In this document: piece by piece, positions 36,413 through 52,499 of the stretch
How positions within the stretch are numbered: the first letter of the stretch is position 1
Layout of the letters: the number at the start of each line of letters is the position of its first letter
NCBI RefSeq assembly: GCF_037975245.1
Contig: NC_092581.1
Location: 11,807,303 to 11,871,302 of the forward strand
Length of the DNA stretch: 64,000 nt
Direction of reading: 5' to 3'
Origin: Apostichopus japonicus
Lineage: Eukaryota; Echinodermata; Holothuroidea; Aspidochirotida; Stichopodidae
Notes under the pieces: model-generated
Told to the model about the DNA's origin: nothing
The model's input: only the letters and a program-made list of their open reading frames with translations
Databases searched by the model: none
Program-made: the position numbers and the translations under genes

Positions 36413-36817
36413 AGATATCTGCAATTGATTCGATATATCTGTAATTGAATTCGATATATCTGAAATTCTACTTCAGATATCTAAAATTGAATTTGAGATA
36501 TCTGCAATTGAATTCGAGATATCTGCAATTCTATATCAGATATCTGAAATTGAATTCGAGATATCTGATATTCTATTTCAGATATCTGAAATAGAATTGC
36601 AGATATCTTGAATTCAATTTCAGATATCTCGAATTCTATTTCAGAAATCTCGAATTCAATTTCAGATATCTGAATTAGAATTTCAGATATCTCGAATTAA
36701 ATTTAAGTTATCTCGAACTTAATTTTAGATATCTGAAATAGAAGTTTGGATATCTAAAATAAAAAGCAATTTAAGGTATCTAAAATTCCCGATTAAATGT
36801 TAAAATGGCTTTCCATA
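36327..36817. mobile_element. TIR element filled with AGATATCT / GAATTC units
   Basis: It begins TATGGAAAGCCATTTTAACA and ends with the complement (TGTTAAAATGGCTTTCCATA). The inverted ends span about 35 bp and include TTTAATCGGGAATT. The ~420 bp interior is about 20 degenerate copies of a palindromic unit near 20 bp, alternating AGATATCT with GAATTC/GAAATT spacers. A partial inverted copy of the same end lies just to the left and creates the palindrome at 36199-36412. There is no ORF, and no target duplication was found because the left side is rearranged. A non-autonomous TIR transposon is inferred; the family was not recognised. Confidence 0.75.
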
Positions 36818-37413
36818 CGGACGCGGGTTCGTTAACATCTGGACTGTGACGCAGGGGATCATTTTAAAGAGCAGCATCAAAACCTCTCACTTCGACCCGA
36901 AGAAGAAAGATCTACTTTACATGCATGTTTAGGCAAAACGTCGAAAAAATCTTTTCTATTCACGGCGCATACTTGCTCGCGATGATATGGCATAACTTGT
37001 ATTCAAACCCACTCCAGATATTCCATATCAGGAATCAAGAAAATGCTAATAGGTTCCCGCCAACTGTAGCTAAACACTAAAGACAGCTGATGCAGATTCT
37101 GACAGATGTAAATGGATTAAAATTTGCATATCGGCACTTGAAGACAGTGAGTATAGCACGACGCGTGTATGTATAGACACTTTGAAAGAGTGGATTCACT
37201 GAAAATGTACAATATGCAGGAAAGTGCAACGCGTGTAGCGTATTATACTGTATGGAAGACGATAGTCGTTCGTGACGTATACTATAGGCTAATACTATAC
37301 TGTACGGAACAGGTGAGGATAGGAGGCTTCACTATATACATGGCAAGCAGCTGCTTGTTAAAAGGAATGTCCTGCAGTGCTGGTGACAGACTTTGACTCT
37401 CTGCCTTTTGGCG
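36818..37413. other. Non-coding stretch, no gene seen
   Basis: No supportable ORF, exon or repeat boundary. Confidence 0.4.
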
Positions 37414-37625
37414 TAGATCATACGTGATATATGTTCCCTTTCTAAGGGCCTTGTGATACACGTTTGACGATGATCACACAGTCTAGATCATGCGTGATAT
37501 CTGTGCCCTTTCTAAGGGCCTTGTGATAAACGTATGACGATGATCACACAGTCTAGATCATATGTGGTATCCGTTTACCTTTCTAAGGGCTTTGTGATAC
37601 AACATTTTGACGTTGACCACATAGT
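37414..37625. repeat. Three tandem copies of a 70 bp unit
   Basis: TAGATCATACGTGATAT starts at 37414, with close variants at 37484 and 37554, giving a 70 bp period. Each unit carries CCTTTCTAAGGGCCTTGTGA and a TGACGATGATCACAC-like end. A 16-base G-run follows shortly after (about 37641). Confidence 0.95.
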
Positions 37626-38874
37626 CTGCCAGTCGATGCAAGGGGGGGGGGGGGGGGCTGGGGTTCAGAGTGGATCAGTAGTTTGGTAGCTTTTCGTGCC
37701 TAGGTGCCTGCTAAGTTACGTTGACTTCTCTTTAAAAGAAATCTATCGTTTCTTTTCAGCTCAGATGAAAAATTAAACAGTAGATCGTCCATCCACCATT
37801 AAAATGTACATGTATCATATCTATTCTTGTCCGACTGGACTCGTGATACTCCCTTGACGTAAAACCGTCATGGTCATACGATTCGGTGTAAGGGTGGCTG
37901 GCAGACGCGTATCCATGTGGTGTGGGGCTGCACACCCCTCCCCATCCCCACATTCTTCTCAACCTCAAAATATACCGAGAGTAAAGTTATTAGCAGAACC
38001 TTCCGCTTATATGCCAACATTATGAGACCAAATTTAATAGTCTAAATATGTCTTAGAATTCACCATTTTTATTTTATATTTCCATTTTTCTGGCAAGGAC
38101 CTCCGGACCCCCCCCCCCCCCCACTTTGGAGTCGGCTTCAACGACCCCACAGAAACCTGTCCCCCTCCCCTCCACCCCCACAAACCCAGACTGGGGTTGA
38201 AAGCAAGTTGTTTGGTTTTCGTGCCCATGCTCTCTACTGCTCGTAAAGAAGTACCGGACTTCCGGTACACTTAAAGCAGCAGAGTTGTGACATGCAGCGC
38301 ATGCTATTTAGAACCTACACCCGCAAACCTGTTACATACGGCAAAATGATAAGCGTGATTGCTGTATTGGGGTCAATTTCTGGCTAGATTCAAATTGCTG
38401 TAAGGAATTTAATGATAAAGATTAAGCTCGAAGAGATGGATGAATGAATAATTTTTCCAGAATATCATTTTGATCTGAAAATGGTCGAGCCCTGGTTTTC
38501 AGCTTATCTTTTCCTGCTGTGCGTGATAAGAAGTGTACGCTTTGTAGGGCACAAAGTGCACTATGATGTAGTTTGTTGCATTATATAGTGGCGCAACAGA
38601 TGTTTTATAAATAGCGAAAAGTCGACGCCTTTCAAAAGAAGGAAAATGAAGGATTGGGGCTGACTGTGTATCATTTCGGTGACATTAACATTTGCCATAA
38701 TCGGGTTCAGGCTCTATCTTAGGGTGAGTTTTCTGAAAAAGTACTTAGGCAAGGTCGGTTTTCCTGAGTTTAAAAGACTGATATTTTTTGTAAGTAAAGT
38801 CACCCAAGAAAGCTTGAACCAATCAACCAAACGACTGATATCCAGCCCCCTTGCACCGAGACTGTTGACTGTGT
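37626..38874. other. Non-coding; G and C homopolymer runs
   Basis: A G-run at about 37641 and a C-run at about 38109-38122, with C-rich sequence around them. No gene or element boundary was found. Confidence 0.4.
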
Positions 38875-38882
38875 GATCATAG

Positions 38883-39486
38883 GGTTACATCTCTATGTTC
38901 CGACGTCTCTATGTTCCGACGTGTCTATGTTCCAACAATTTTTTGGGACTCTAATTTTTTTTACCCAAATTTTTATGGACTCAATTTTGTTTGGACCAAA
39001 ATTTTTGACCAACATGTTTTTGGACCAACTTTTTCGGACCCAAATTATTTTAGACCAAAATATTTTTATGACCCAATTTTTTTTGGACCAAAATTTTTGA
39101 CACCAACATGTTTTCGGACCAACTTTTTTCGGACCCAAATTTTTTTGGACCAAACTGATTTTGGTCCCAAAAAATTTGAGTACAAACAATTAAATTTCGG
39201 GTCACAAGCAATTTTCGGTCACAAGCACTATTTGGGTCATAACAAACTTTGGGCACTTTTTTTTCGTGAAAAAAATTTGGTGCGTCCAAAAAATTGTGTC
39301 CCCCCCAAAAAAGGTAGGTCAGAAAAAATGTTGGTCCCAAAATATGGAGTCCCCCCAAAAAAATTTGGGGCCCAAAAAATTAAGTCCCCCAAAATAATTT
39401 GGTCAAAAAAATTAGAGTCCACCAAACAAATTGTCGGAACATAGAGACGTCGGAACATAGAGACGTCGGAACATAGGGATGTCACC
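38883..39486. mobile_element. Foldback transposon with triplicated 16-bp end units
   Basis: A 604 bp element flanked by a perfect 8-bp duplication GATCATAG (38875-38882 and 39487-39494). The ends are GGTTACATCTCTATGTTCCG and the complement of GGTGACATCCCTATGTTCCG. Each terminus carries three tandem copies of a 16 bp unit, CTCTATGTTCCGACGT, in inverted orientation. The interior continues the symmetry: the left half is full of GGACCAAAATTTTTG words and the right half of their complements (TTTTGGTCCC, TTGGGG). There is no transposase. An 8-bp duplication occurs with hAT, P and Merlin elements; GG ends would suit Merlin, but I leave the family open. Confidence 0.9.
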
Positions 39487-39494
39487 GATCATAG

Positions 39495-41554
39495 TCCTCT
39501 TTGTATCAAGATTCCCTACAGAGAGGGAACACTTACAACATATTGATCGTAGTTCAATGGCAAAGAAGCGATTTATAGCTGAGTTGTTAGAACTGCGGGT
39601 GATTACATAAATAATTTTCTTTCCGGGACAGAAGGCTAACAAGTCATTAGTATTGACTCCAAATCAGAGCAAATAAAATTGCTTAACGTTTTAATTTAAA
39701 AAAAAAAAAACATGGGAGGGCGGGGTCGTATACCGATTACCGAAGTATAAATTGCTAGATATTTCGAGCATTGAATAAGATGTGGTTATATATATAGTTG
39801 CTAGCGATCATTAGATGAAAATTATGACTGGTTAAGAAAACTACGAGAACAATTCGATCGGTTGCTTGTGTGATACATGTATACTGTGTTATGGGTACAC
39901 AACCAGCATATATAACGTGAACGGAATCGAATACAGCTGGGAAACGATTCAATCTAACACAATGACCTGTATTACCCCACTAACATCGCGTTAGAACATT
40001 TATAATAGCTATAACAGCTAAGTTGTTGCCAATTGATGTTCTGTAGGTGATATTTCAGGTCACAGTGTCTACTGCTATGAATCATCCTACAGAAAGAAGA
40101 TAGTTTAATGTGCAGTCTATGTATCGCCAAGAGCTAAATGATACGACACTACAATAGCATTAGTTCAAAGGTCATACGAAATCCAGGTCGCGTTACAGTG
40201 AAAGTTTCTGAATCGATTACAAACGAATACATTGGGCATTGTCTGTTGTCAAGACTATTATGTGTATATTTTCTTTAACGTGGGAAGAATGAGATAATGT
40301 AGGGCCTACCGTATTATAGCCAGAAACTATTTAGCTCTCTCTACTGTTCCAAATATAGTTCCTGCTAACTTTTAAGGTACTATTCTCAAAATAATATGGT
40401 AGGTGCGTGTCACTTTACAAATGGTTGAGATCAGCGGTTCACAACTTTTTTACTCATAGGCCATCCTGTTTGGCATTCAACCTCGTATAAGTGATTATCC
40501 ATGCCACTGCCCTCCCCCTCCCCCACCTCCTCAATTTATCATTACAATGCCATTGGAATTATGATTACTTAATGTGATGTTTAGATATATGCAAGGCTCC
40601 CTTGGAACAACAAGTCCCTCGATCTTGGCTTGAAAAGGCGACATCGCAATCCTGTGATTGGCTCATATTATGCAGGGTCATAATATTGTACAGCATATTA
40701 CGATAATTCGACTTAGATGAGTAATCAAAAACAGTGTGGGGGGAGGGGTGGAGAAGGTTGAGGGGGGAGGAGTGTTTGGGACAAGTGACTGATTCTCTCA
40801 AATTTCAAATAATGAATAACACTTGGATTTAGAATTCCATGTTTAACAATTAATGGAGGCATGGAGGTGGTGAGTGTGGGGGTCTGGTAATATTGAGAGA
40901 GGGGCAAATCGTATTTATTCACATATTCTAAACGCGAATGTCTCCTTTTTTCGTTCAGACAAATCAAGACTAAAGATCTGCCTATAGTCGTCCTTTAAAG
41001 AGTGACATTCCTCTCTCAAATGTTTGGTTTTTATTATTGAAACACAACAGACGGAGATGGTTCCAGTTTGCAACGTGTTTATCCACCGCCGAGGGTGCAC
41101 ACAACAACAATAATAGGCTATAATTCCTGTTCAAGAAATGTTCATTTCTTTCCTTAAAGGTATGTGTGTGTGTGTGTGCTGTTGTTGTTGTATTAGTGTG
41201 TGTGTTGAATGTAAAACGCAACTCGTGCGTAGGCGCGTAGCCAGGGGGTGTTTTGGGTGTTCAAACACCTCCCATGGCCCAAGTGCCCCCAAAAATATAT
41301 GCAGAAAACACCAGTGACTTGGAGAGATACGCTAGTGATAATTATCGCACCCTCCTCAAATTCCCCAAATTATCCTTCTTACAGTTCAAACTTTTGAGTT
41401 GAAGTTGAACCTAGTTGCTTGTAAATTATATATATTGAGAAAGGTATCTCTTTAGCCTTCGCATTTTCCTTGCATCAATAATTGAGTCTATATTCCTTTA
41501 ATCTCAGATGTTGATTTACTTTGATAGTAGTCTTTGGTAGTGGCTGACGGCCCT
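39495..41554. other. Non-coding; isolated hAT-like end
   Basis: TAGGCGCGTAGCCAGGGGGT at 41230 resembles a hAT terminus of the type seen at 14743. A weak candidate partner (AGCCTGCGCCTG, 42101-42112) lies 880 bp on, but the flanking 8-mers do not match. An A-run lies at about 39699-39710 and a (GT)n at about 41161-41180. Confidence 0.4.
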
Positions 41555-41621
41555 ATGCCAGGAGCATGCCAAGAATTGTCAATATCTTTGACGCTGATAT
41601 TTGTCCTTCTGTCAATCACGG
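41555..41621 (+). CDS. Possible signal-peptide first exon, gene unidentified
   Basis: ATG at 41555 opens MPGACQELSISLTLIFVLLS followed by IT, then a phase 1 donor ACG-G|GTAAAT (GT at 41622-41623). A short polar start, a ~13-residue hydrophobic core and a phase 1 boundary right after it are the usual form of secreted-protein first exons. No second exon was found between here and 47111, and the frame also runs on past the donor as an ordinary ORF, so this could be chance. The role is unknown. Confidence 0.25.
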
Positions 41622-45572
<3,951 letters not shown>

Positions 45573-45737
45573 CACGTGACCTGTAATCACGTCATTTAAA
45601 TGTTTATCCAGTGTAAATCGAGTGAGCGCATTTTCTCTATGACGTATATCCACGTGACTAAAGGTTTGTATATATATTTACTACGTCATCGCAAGTTCAA
45701 CGCGAAGCCTCACACGTGACACAAAGCTGTACGTCAT
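45573..45737. promoter_or_regulatory. Cluster of CACGTGAC E-boxes and ACGTCA (CRE-like) sites
   Basis: Three CACGTGAC sites (45573, 45651, 45713) and four TGACGT/ACGTCA sites (45588-45595, 45640-45647, 45682-45689, 45730-45737) lie within 165 bp. CACGTGAC is the preferred site of MITF/TFE and USF-type bHLH-ZIP factors, and ACGTCA of CREB/ATF bZIP factors. The cluster lies about 1.4 kb upstream of the first coding ATG of the NAALADase-like gene, so it could be an enhancer or distal promoter of that gene. That link is inferred from position only. Confidence 0.45.
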
Positions 45738-47110
45738 TGCAAAGTGAATTTCTCTTATTTTTCTTTCTTTTCTTTGTTGTGTTTCTTTTCTTCTTCTCTG
45801 TATTGTTGTTCCGTCTCTCTCTTTCTCTCTCTCTCTAAATTCCTTTGACCTTGAACTTCTGCCGATCTTGCCAGACTTAAATAATCTTGGCCGATTATAT
45901 CATACTTTTCCAAACAATGCATTGGCGGAGTGGGGAAATAGCTTTCGGTGATGTATATACAAGCTGACATATGTACGTATGTGTGTATGTACGTACCTGA
46001 AGACATTGCAAGGCTTGCGTGTCCCGTTAAAACTTCCAAGGAAGTCGTTGAAAAGCTTTGTGTGTTGCATATCGGTCACAGCTGGGATAAAAAGCTCACC
46101 TATATTTACCCACAGCAGCTGAGTTGGAAAGCTATATACGCAAAGATCGTTTATAGGATTATTTTAACATCTGGGGGCAAACAAATCACTCCTGTCAATT
46201 TCTACGAGCAGGCCATTCGAAGATTTTGTATAATATATAAATCACTCGGCTTGAAAAGTTCTTTCAATAAATTTTGTTTCACAAGGTTTTATATACCTGG
46301 CCGACTGGAGAAACCAAAGAGACAAGTGTGTACATACCAATATTTGTTGAATTTCGCTGGCGGTTATCAGAATGTTTGGGAAATCCATTAAATCTCTGGG
46401 AACCTGCAATTATATTGATAAAGATAAAAGGAATTACATTTTGATCTGCAATATTTCGTTTTTATGGTTTTAGCGAAACGCGAGGAAATCAGCCCCTGGA
46501 TATTGGCTATAGTCTATAGCTGGCGGGAAGGTTAGATCCATTCGACAGAGGTGTATCGTGGAAGTAGCATATATAGTGTTTCGCTGGATCTGTTTGTACT
46601 AACCCTTTCAACATTGTGATATGTATATTATATGTATACATATTTATTAATATATATATATATATATATGTATACGGAGATATACGTAAATCCTCTCAGA
46701 CGTAACACTGTGTAGTATCTTTACTTTTTGGAGGGAAAATACGAAAGGTAGTAAGACAAATTTACAATGCAATTCGTGTTATTTGTTCAACGTTATTAAA
46801 CTCCATTTCGTTCATGAAGTCTTATAAGGTCTGGAGGCAGACAGATTTATACACACACAGAGAGACAGACAAACGCATCCATTCAGAAAGAACGTAGAGC
46901 CTATAATACTGTAACATAACATCGGAAGCAGATGAGTATACGTCATTTATACTGTGCGCGAGTTTTGTCATGGACTTTGGTAAATTAGATTTTGAATACA
47001 GTAAGGAATGGAGAGTTGTAACAGTTTGATCTGAAGTATAGTGGGATATATTAATAGGCCTAATTATAATAAAAGCAGTACAAAAAAATAAAATAAACAC
47101 TAACAAAAAT
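45738..47110 (+). promoter_or_regulatory. Upstream region of the NAALADase-like gene
   Basis: Should contain the 5' UTR and promoter. A TATAATAAAA word lies about 45 bp before the ATG, and the ATG context is favourable (A at -3, G at +4). A CT-rich tract at 45815-45836 and short (TA)n at 46650-46668 are present. The 147-codon + strand ORF at 45948-46391 is unrecognised and is not called as a gene. Confidence 0.35.
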
Positions 47111-47301
47111 ATGGATCGCAAAAAGTGTAATCGCATACGACAATTGTTGTTAATGTTGGTTTTCGTGGTCATCGGATTCCTGTTTGGTGTTTTAATCATG
47201 TCGCTATCTTCAAGACGGTGGAGGTTAAAGTTGGAGTTGATGGATATAAGCTCCAGAATTCAGCAAGAGATTAAAGCAGATAATATACGAAATAACTTAC
47301 G
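47111..47301 (+). CDS. NAALAD2-like: NAALADase-like gene, exon 1: cytosolic tail and signal anchor
   Basis: Encodes a type II membrane protein start: basic MDRKKCNRIRQ, then the hydrophobic anchor LLLMLVFVVIGFLFGVLIMS (about residues 12-31), a stalk, and MDISSRIQQEIKADNIRNNL. The GFLFG core and the EIKADNIRNN block align with the same parts of human glutamate carboxypeptidase II (FOLH1: GFLFG and ELKAENIKKF). Family members are cell-surface zinc peptidases that trim C-terminal glutamate or other residues from peptides such as N-acetyl-aspartyl-glutamate. The donor is CG|GTACGT in phase 2. Joining to exon 2 restores an Arg codon and the family's exact spacing before PHLAGT. The start is the only ATG before the anchor. 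Ortholog assignment within the FOLH1/NAALAD2/NAALADL group is not settled. Confidence 0.85.
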
Positions 47302-48113
47302 GTACGTGAAACATCGAACATATTTCTTACCTGTAGGCTTTTATTATTTGCCAGGCCCCTCCTAATTCAGACAGATTTCATATTAAAATTGCTGTGCACA
47401 TTATTATTGGGGGAGGGGAGGCATGGCCTCAGGCCCCCGGTATCTGAGCGGTGATCTTACAAAGAAAAAGTGCCCAATATTTTGATCGTTTAAGTTCACG
47501 ACCATTGCCAAAAACGAGGGAGCAAGTTCCCCTCTCCCCCACCACCTTTCATTTTTCAGACTTTTGTAAATGACTTGGAAACTTGCACTACACAAATTTA
47601 TAAATGATGGAACTCGAATAGCACCATTTTGCATCTAAGCCCTCTTACTTATATCTAATAGGGCAGGGGCGCCCATCTTCAAAGCCCATCCAAGTAGACC
47701 ACTCTTCGATAAGGGCGGAATTCAGCGAACAATTGTACCCTCCCCCCCACCCCACCCCACTCCCGCCCTCCCTCACCCCCAAAAGTGTAGAAATGGTTAT
47801 GCCTGTATAAGTGCATTTAGTCTTAAGCGTACCGGTATAGCCTATATACATGTGTACTGTTTTTACGCATATGGTGTTCTACGTATACACGAAAACAATG
47901 TCAGACAAATGTTGGTTTTGAGAAAAAAGTATCTGCCTGCGCTCTCCCTCACAAAAGCATTGGTTTCCCTACAAAGAAACACAGAGGGGAGCTTTTCTTG
48001 AAGTAAGCTATTACCCTGACGTTCTTACAGTTGAATCCAGTTTTCTTTACTTATTCGTTCCGTTTATTCTATCTTACCAGCTGAATATTTTCCATAAAGC
48101 CCCCCCCCCCCCC

Positions 48114-48144
<31 letters not shown>

Positions 48145-49735
48145 CGTACCTTCACACGCGTCTTCTTTGGAAAAGCCTGCATGGGCGGTAAAATCTATAC
48201 CACCTTATGGGAATGGTAAGGGTAACTAGAAGGGTAATGGTAAGGGTAATGGAGTTTTCGGAGAGAAAATGAGTGGACAGAGGTGCAGTAAGGACTTACT
48301 AAGGGTTGTGTATTAGAGGAGGACATGGAGAAAGGGGTAAGTTAATTTTCAGGCTAATATGTGCAGGGAAGGGTGTTCTACCGTGTTGAGACAGTGAACG
48401 TTGTGGGAGGGGGTGTCTTCTTTGGTTCCCTCCTGTGGCTATGTCACTGGCATGGATGTTACTAATGGGAAAAAGTAAAAGTACCGATGGAAAAGTACTA
48501 CAAATGTATACTAAGAAACAAAATTGTTGGTAGAATCATTTACTTCCATTGTGATGTCAGTTCTGTCATCGTTTGTTACATTCAGTTTTTTTTTTGGGGG
48601 GGGGTACACAAATCACCATAACGTCAGATTAGTGTACGAATGTCAATACAATACTATCGGTATCCTGTGTACCAATTCCTCACCACCCTACCTACCCCCC
48701 CCCCACTCCCCTTCCTCACCACTTTCAAATTGTCCTCTAAAAAGACAAATCATTTACACCTGTCTGGTTAACAATTGTAGATTTTTCTAGCTGTAACGGC
48801 TAGAAATGTTGTTTTATGTATTCTGAACAAAGCAGGACATTGATTTGAATGTTCTCATTTAGTTCATTTAAAATTGTCTAAGTTTGAAAATTAAAAACAA
48901 GAATAGGAAAAAAAAGAAAAAAAAAGAACGATGCCAAGGTTACTTATGGCACCTTTGACCTTTGACCCTCACAAAAGCAATGTCAATGTATATAACCCAA
49001 CATGAAAGTAACACCAAGACTTCGCACCCAAATCAGAAAGTGCGAAAATTCTCGTTTTTTCCCTCTCTAGATACACAAACGTGAAAATACTTACAAAAGA
49101 GAGAAAAATAACAATTGAATGCTGTAATAACCTTAAAATATGATTCCCCATGTTACCAGTTTACTTTTCTACCGTAGCTCTGTGAAAACACAATGTATCA
49201 ATGAATACTTCCCAACGGGCCTATATAATATAGTAGTTGCGCATGGCAGTTTCACACATACATCTACTGTGGATCATAAACCACAACGAGCAAAGATGTT
49301 GATGCGCGTAATAAACACCTTTAAGTTTGTTTATGTACATACTGTCTATAAGCTTTAGGCTGTTGATAAACTGTTTCATGAAAAGTCATTCTATTTTTCT
49401 CCATTTCGTATTTTTCATAAACAAACAAATAGATCGGGAGGTAAACAAAAACAGTCATATTTTTGAATTACCAAGGGAAAAAAATGCTATGGTTGGGGGC
49501 GGGGGGGGGGGGGTTAATTCATCGAATTTGTGAAGCAGTTATTGACCTATACCGCAATTAGCATCATCAGGGACATTTGCAGTAATTTTTAGACTGCAGA
49601 TTAGTCATTAGCCAAATGCAAACAATTCATAATATTATACAGGGAATTCGAAACCGATAAATTCATTTATTTATCTGTGCCGCTATTCGAAATACTACAA
49701 ACATTATGCAGTAAATAGCTTTACTGGGCGTATAT

Positions 49736-49741
49736 ATATAA

Positions 49742-49821
<80 letters not shown>

Positions 49822-49850
49822 ATATATATATACATATACATATATATATA

Positions 49851-49881
<31 letters not shown>
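49736..49881. repeat. Interrupted (TA)n microsatellite
   Basis: Long TA tract with interruptions (TATGTATGTA, TACATATACA) near 49812-49840. Intronic. Confidence 0.95.
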
Positions 49882-49885
<4 letters not shown>

Positions 49886-51288
49886 ATCACAACTAAAATT
49901 AGCAATTTACAAACGGATTATCCCTATTTTTTACGAACTAGATCATGAACCGATCATAATCCAACGATTAGATGGGGGGGGGGGTAGTCTTTACCATTGA
50001 AATACTTAGAGAATGTAATGTTATTATTATTATAATTCGTCTTCGTCATCTAGTCCAGCTGGTATACGGTATGCTATAGCCATTAAAACCTGTGAATGTA
50101 TTTACTTTACAAAAGTCAGCGGCACGTCTTTCCTGACAGTTGTGATCATTTCACCAGCTCCCTAAGGATCAATCCCGCCCTGTGTTTCTTGTTAGCAATA
50201 AATTCCATCACTACACACTGATCGGTATATAACGTTCGTGATATTACCATGTTTGCATGACAATAAATGTCTAAATATATTTGCTAAGTAAAAACAGAGA
50301 TGCCATTAACATTTGCATTGAAGGACGTGAGGTAAGTGTACCTTCGAAGCTGGCGCTTGTTTCGGTCATTATTCAGAGTTGATCAATAGGTCTATAAATA
50401 TACAGGCGATAAGTAACTACAGTTACCGAAGATAGTTTTTTTTCTCCCGAGTCGACTCCCATCCAGTCCCATCCTCTCCCATCCTATCCCATCCTCTCCC
50501 CCTGTCCTTTCCGCAACGTGTAACTATATTATATACCGTTATATATTGTGTATCAAACAATAGCGTGATTAAACTATGAGGCGGTAACTCATTCCTTGTT
50601 AACGAAATATAGCGTTTTCTTACGTTTCTGTTTGTTATTATAAAACATCACTAGGATAGAACTCGTCCATTTACTAAATGGAGGTTTAACATTTATTATT
50701 TCATAATTCTTTTCGTTATAATACAGTACTAGAATGTAGTCCATCCATTTATGGCATAAAGTATTTTGCTTCGTTTCTGTCCGCTATAAAATACATCACT
50801 ATTTACTGAAATATAAGTATATTATTTCATTACTGTTCGCTATACCATACTCTATCATACACAGTAACTCATGCAGTTATTGAATAAAATCATATGGCTT
50901 TATGTTTACTATATAATATTTCCTATATATATATTTCATATGTGTGTGTGTGTGCTACATTTTGAAGTGTCTACTGACATTTGCAGACGTCAGAATAAAT
51001 ATTTTCACATTGTCAAAATTCACCGTCACTCTGCCCATACACATTGATTATTCATAGACGCGTGCATGTTCAAAGCCACGTCAAAACTTCATGTATACAA
51101 CGTTGTATCTGAGAGAAAGTGGGTCATCTTTTACTCCTTGCATTAAATTCTCTCTCCAATCCATCTCTCTCTCTCTCTCTCTTTCTAAGTCACTATGTGA
51201 ATAGGCTTTCCTTTTTGACCATCTTTACAAACAAGGGATTGAATTACTACAGTCTTTAAGTGTAACATATAACGTATACAGTCACTCA

Positions 51289-51305
51289 TATATATATATA
51301 CAGTA

Positions 51306-51358
<53 letters not shown>
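51289..51358. repeat. (TA)n microsatellite
   Basis: Two TA blocks separated by CAGTACGCA; intronic. Minus-strand ORFs here are artefacts. Confidence 0.97.
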
Positions 51359-51360
<2 letters not shown>

Positions 51361-52378
51361 CACTTTCATATAAAGCTGTATATACCATGTAAATCCCCCT
51401 TCTTCTTCTTCGTTTTTCTCGAGAAAACGGGATGATATCACTAGGACGTTCGTATATTTATCCAACCTCCTCACAAATCTCGATCTTCAATTAAGTTTTG
51501 TTCCTTTCTCCTTCGGGCCTCCGGAGACATTCTCCCTGGTGACTCTCTCTGTTTGTCTTCAGGGTAAGTGGAGCGTGTAATTGACGAAAGGAGCTCAAGT
51601 GCACGGTCAGTATTAACATCATTGTCAATGATCTATTGAAATGAAGTTAACGCAGCAGTCACGAATCGCCGTGGTATAGAGAATGTGAATGTAACAGTCA
51701 TACGTGGCTTATACATCATAATCATCTGTAGTAGATGAATACGAAATACGACTTAGCCTATTGTAGCCTATACTTATACAGACCGGTGTGTATAGCGGAT
51801 GTATTATAAGCCTACATTGCATGTTATATTACAAAGGCTCAGTGGATAAACCAATGAGTCATACAGCATTTAGCAAATATTCACTTAACATACATTATTG
51901 CCTTATAGCCTTACATATAACATTGTACAGACCGCAATAGAAAATTACTTGTGTGTGAAAGAAGCTTAAACTTTGTATAAATTTGGACACCATTTCTAAT
52001 TTGATATGAGTACGTTATTTTTGTAAAGATTTATTTAGTGTGGTTATGGTGATCATTGGTTGCGGTCGGGGTTGGGATGAGGCGTATACTCCACCTCCAT
52101 CTTCAGTTAGGGGTAAACATTCAGTCGGTTTTTTTTTTTTTTTTACTTTCGGTAGGGGAAGAAAAATTGTATTAGAAGAGGCCGGCAAAAAAAATGAAGG
52201 GATCCATGCCAGTACCTACAGCAGTCGGGAAAATATTAAATCCCGCAATTTACCAACTCCAACCCCCCCCCCCCCCCGTCTCCCCCGCAAACACACCTTT
52301 GAAATCCTGTACACGCCACTGATGGCGATGGTATATGTAGTTTGTGCATATACCTGCGATTCCATCACCCGTAATCTG

Positions 52379-52499
<121 letters not shown>

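Noticed and set aside
35947-36448. Overlapping ORFs of 148 and 85 codons encoding the same peptide on opposite strands
   Set aside because: Artefact of the palindrome at 36199-36412.
38893-39485. Five ORFs of 75-177 codons on both strands
   Set aside because: All are read through the mirror-symmetric repeats of the foldback element (recurrent FGPK, FWTK-like words); not protein-coding.
45948-46391. 147-codon + strand ORF upstream of the NAALADase-like gene
   Set aside because: No domain recognised. It overlaps a minus-strand ORF formed from a CT-rich tract. It is in the right place for an upstream exon, but no family homology or splice site supports it.
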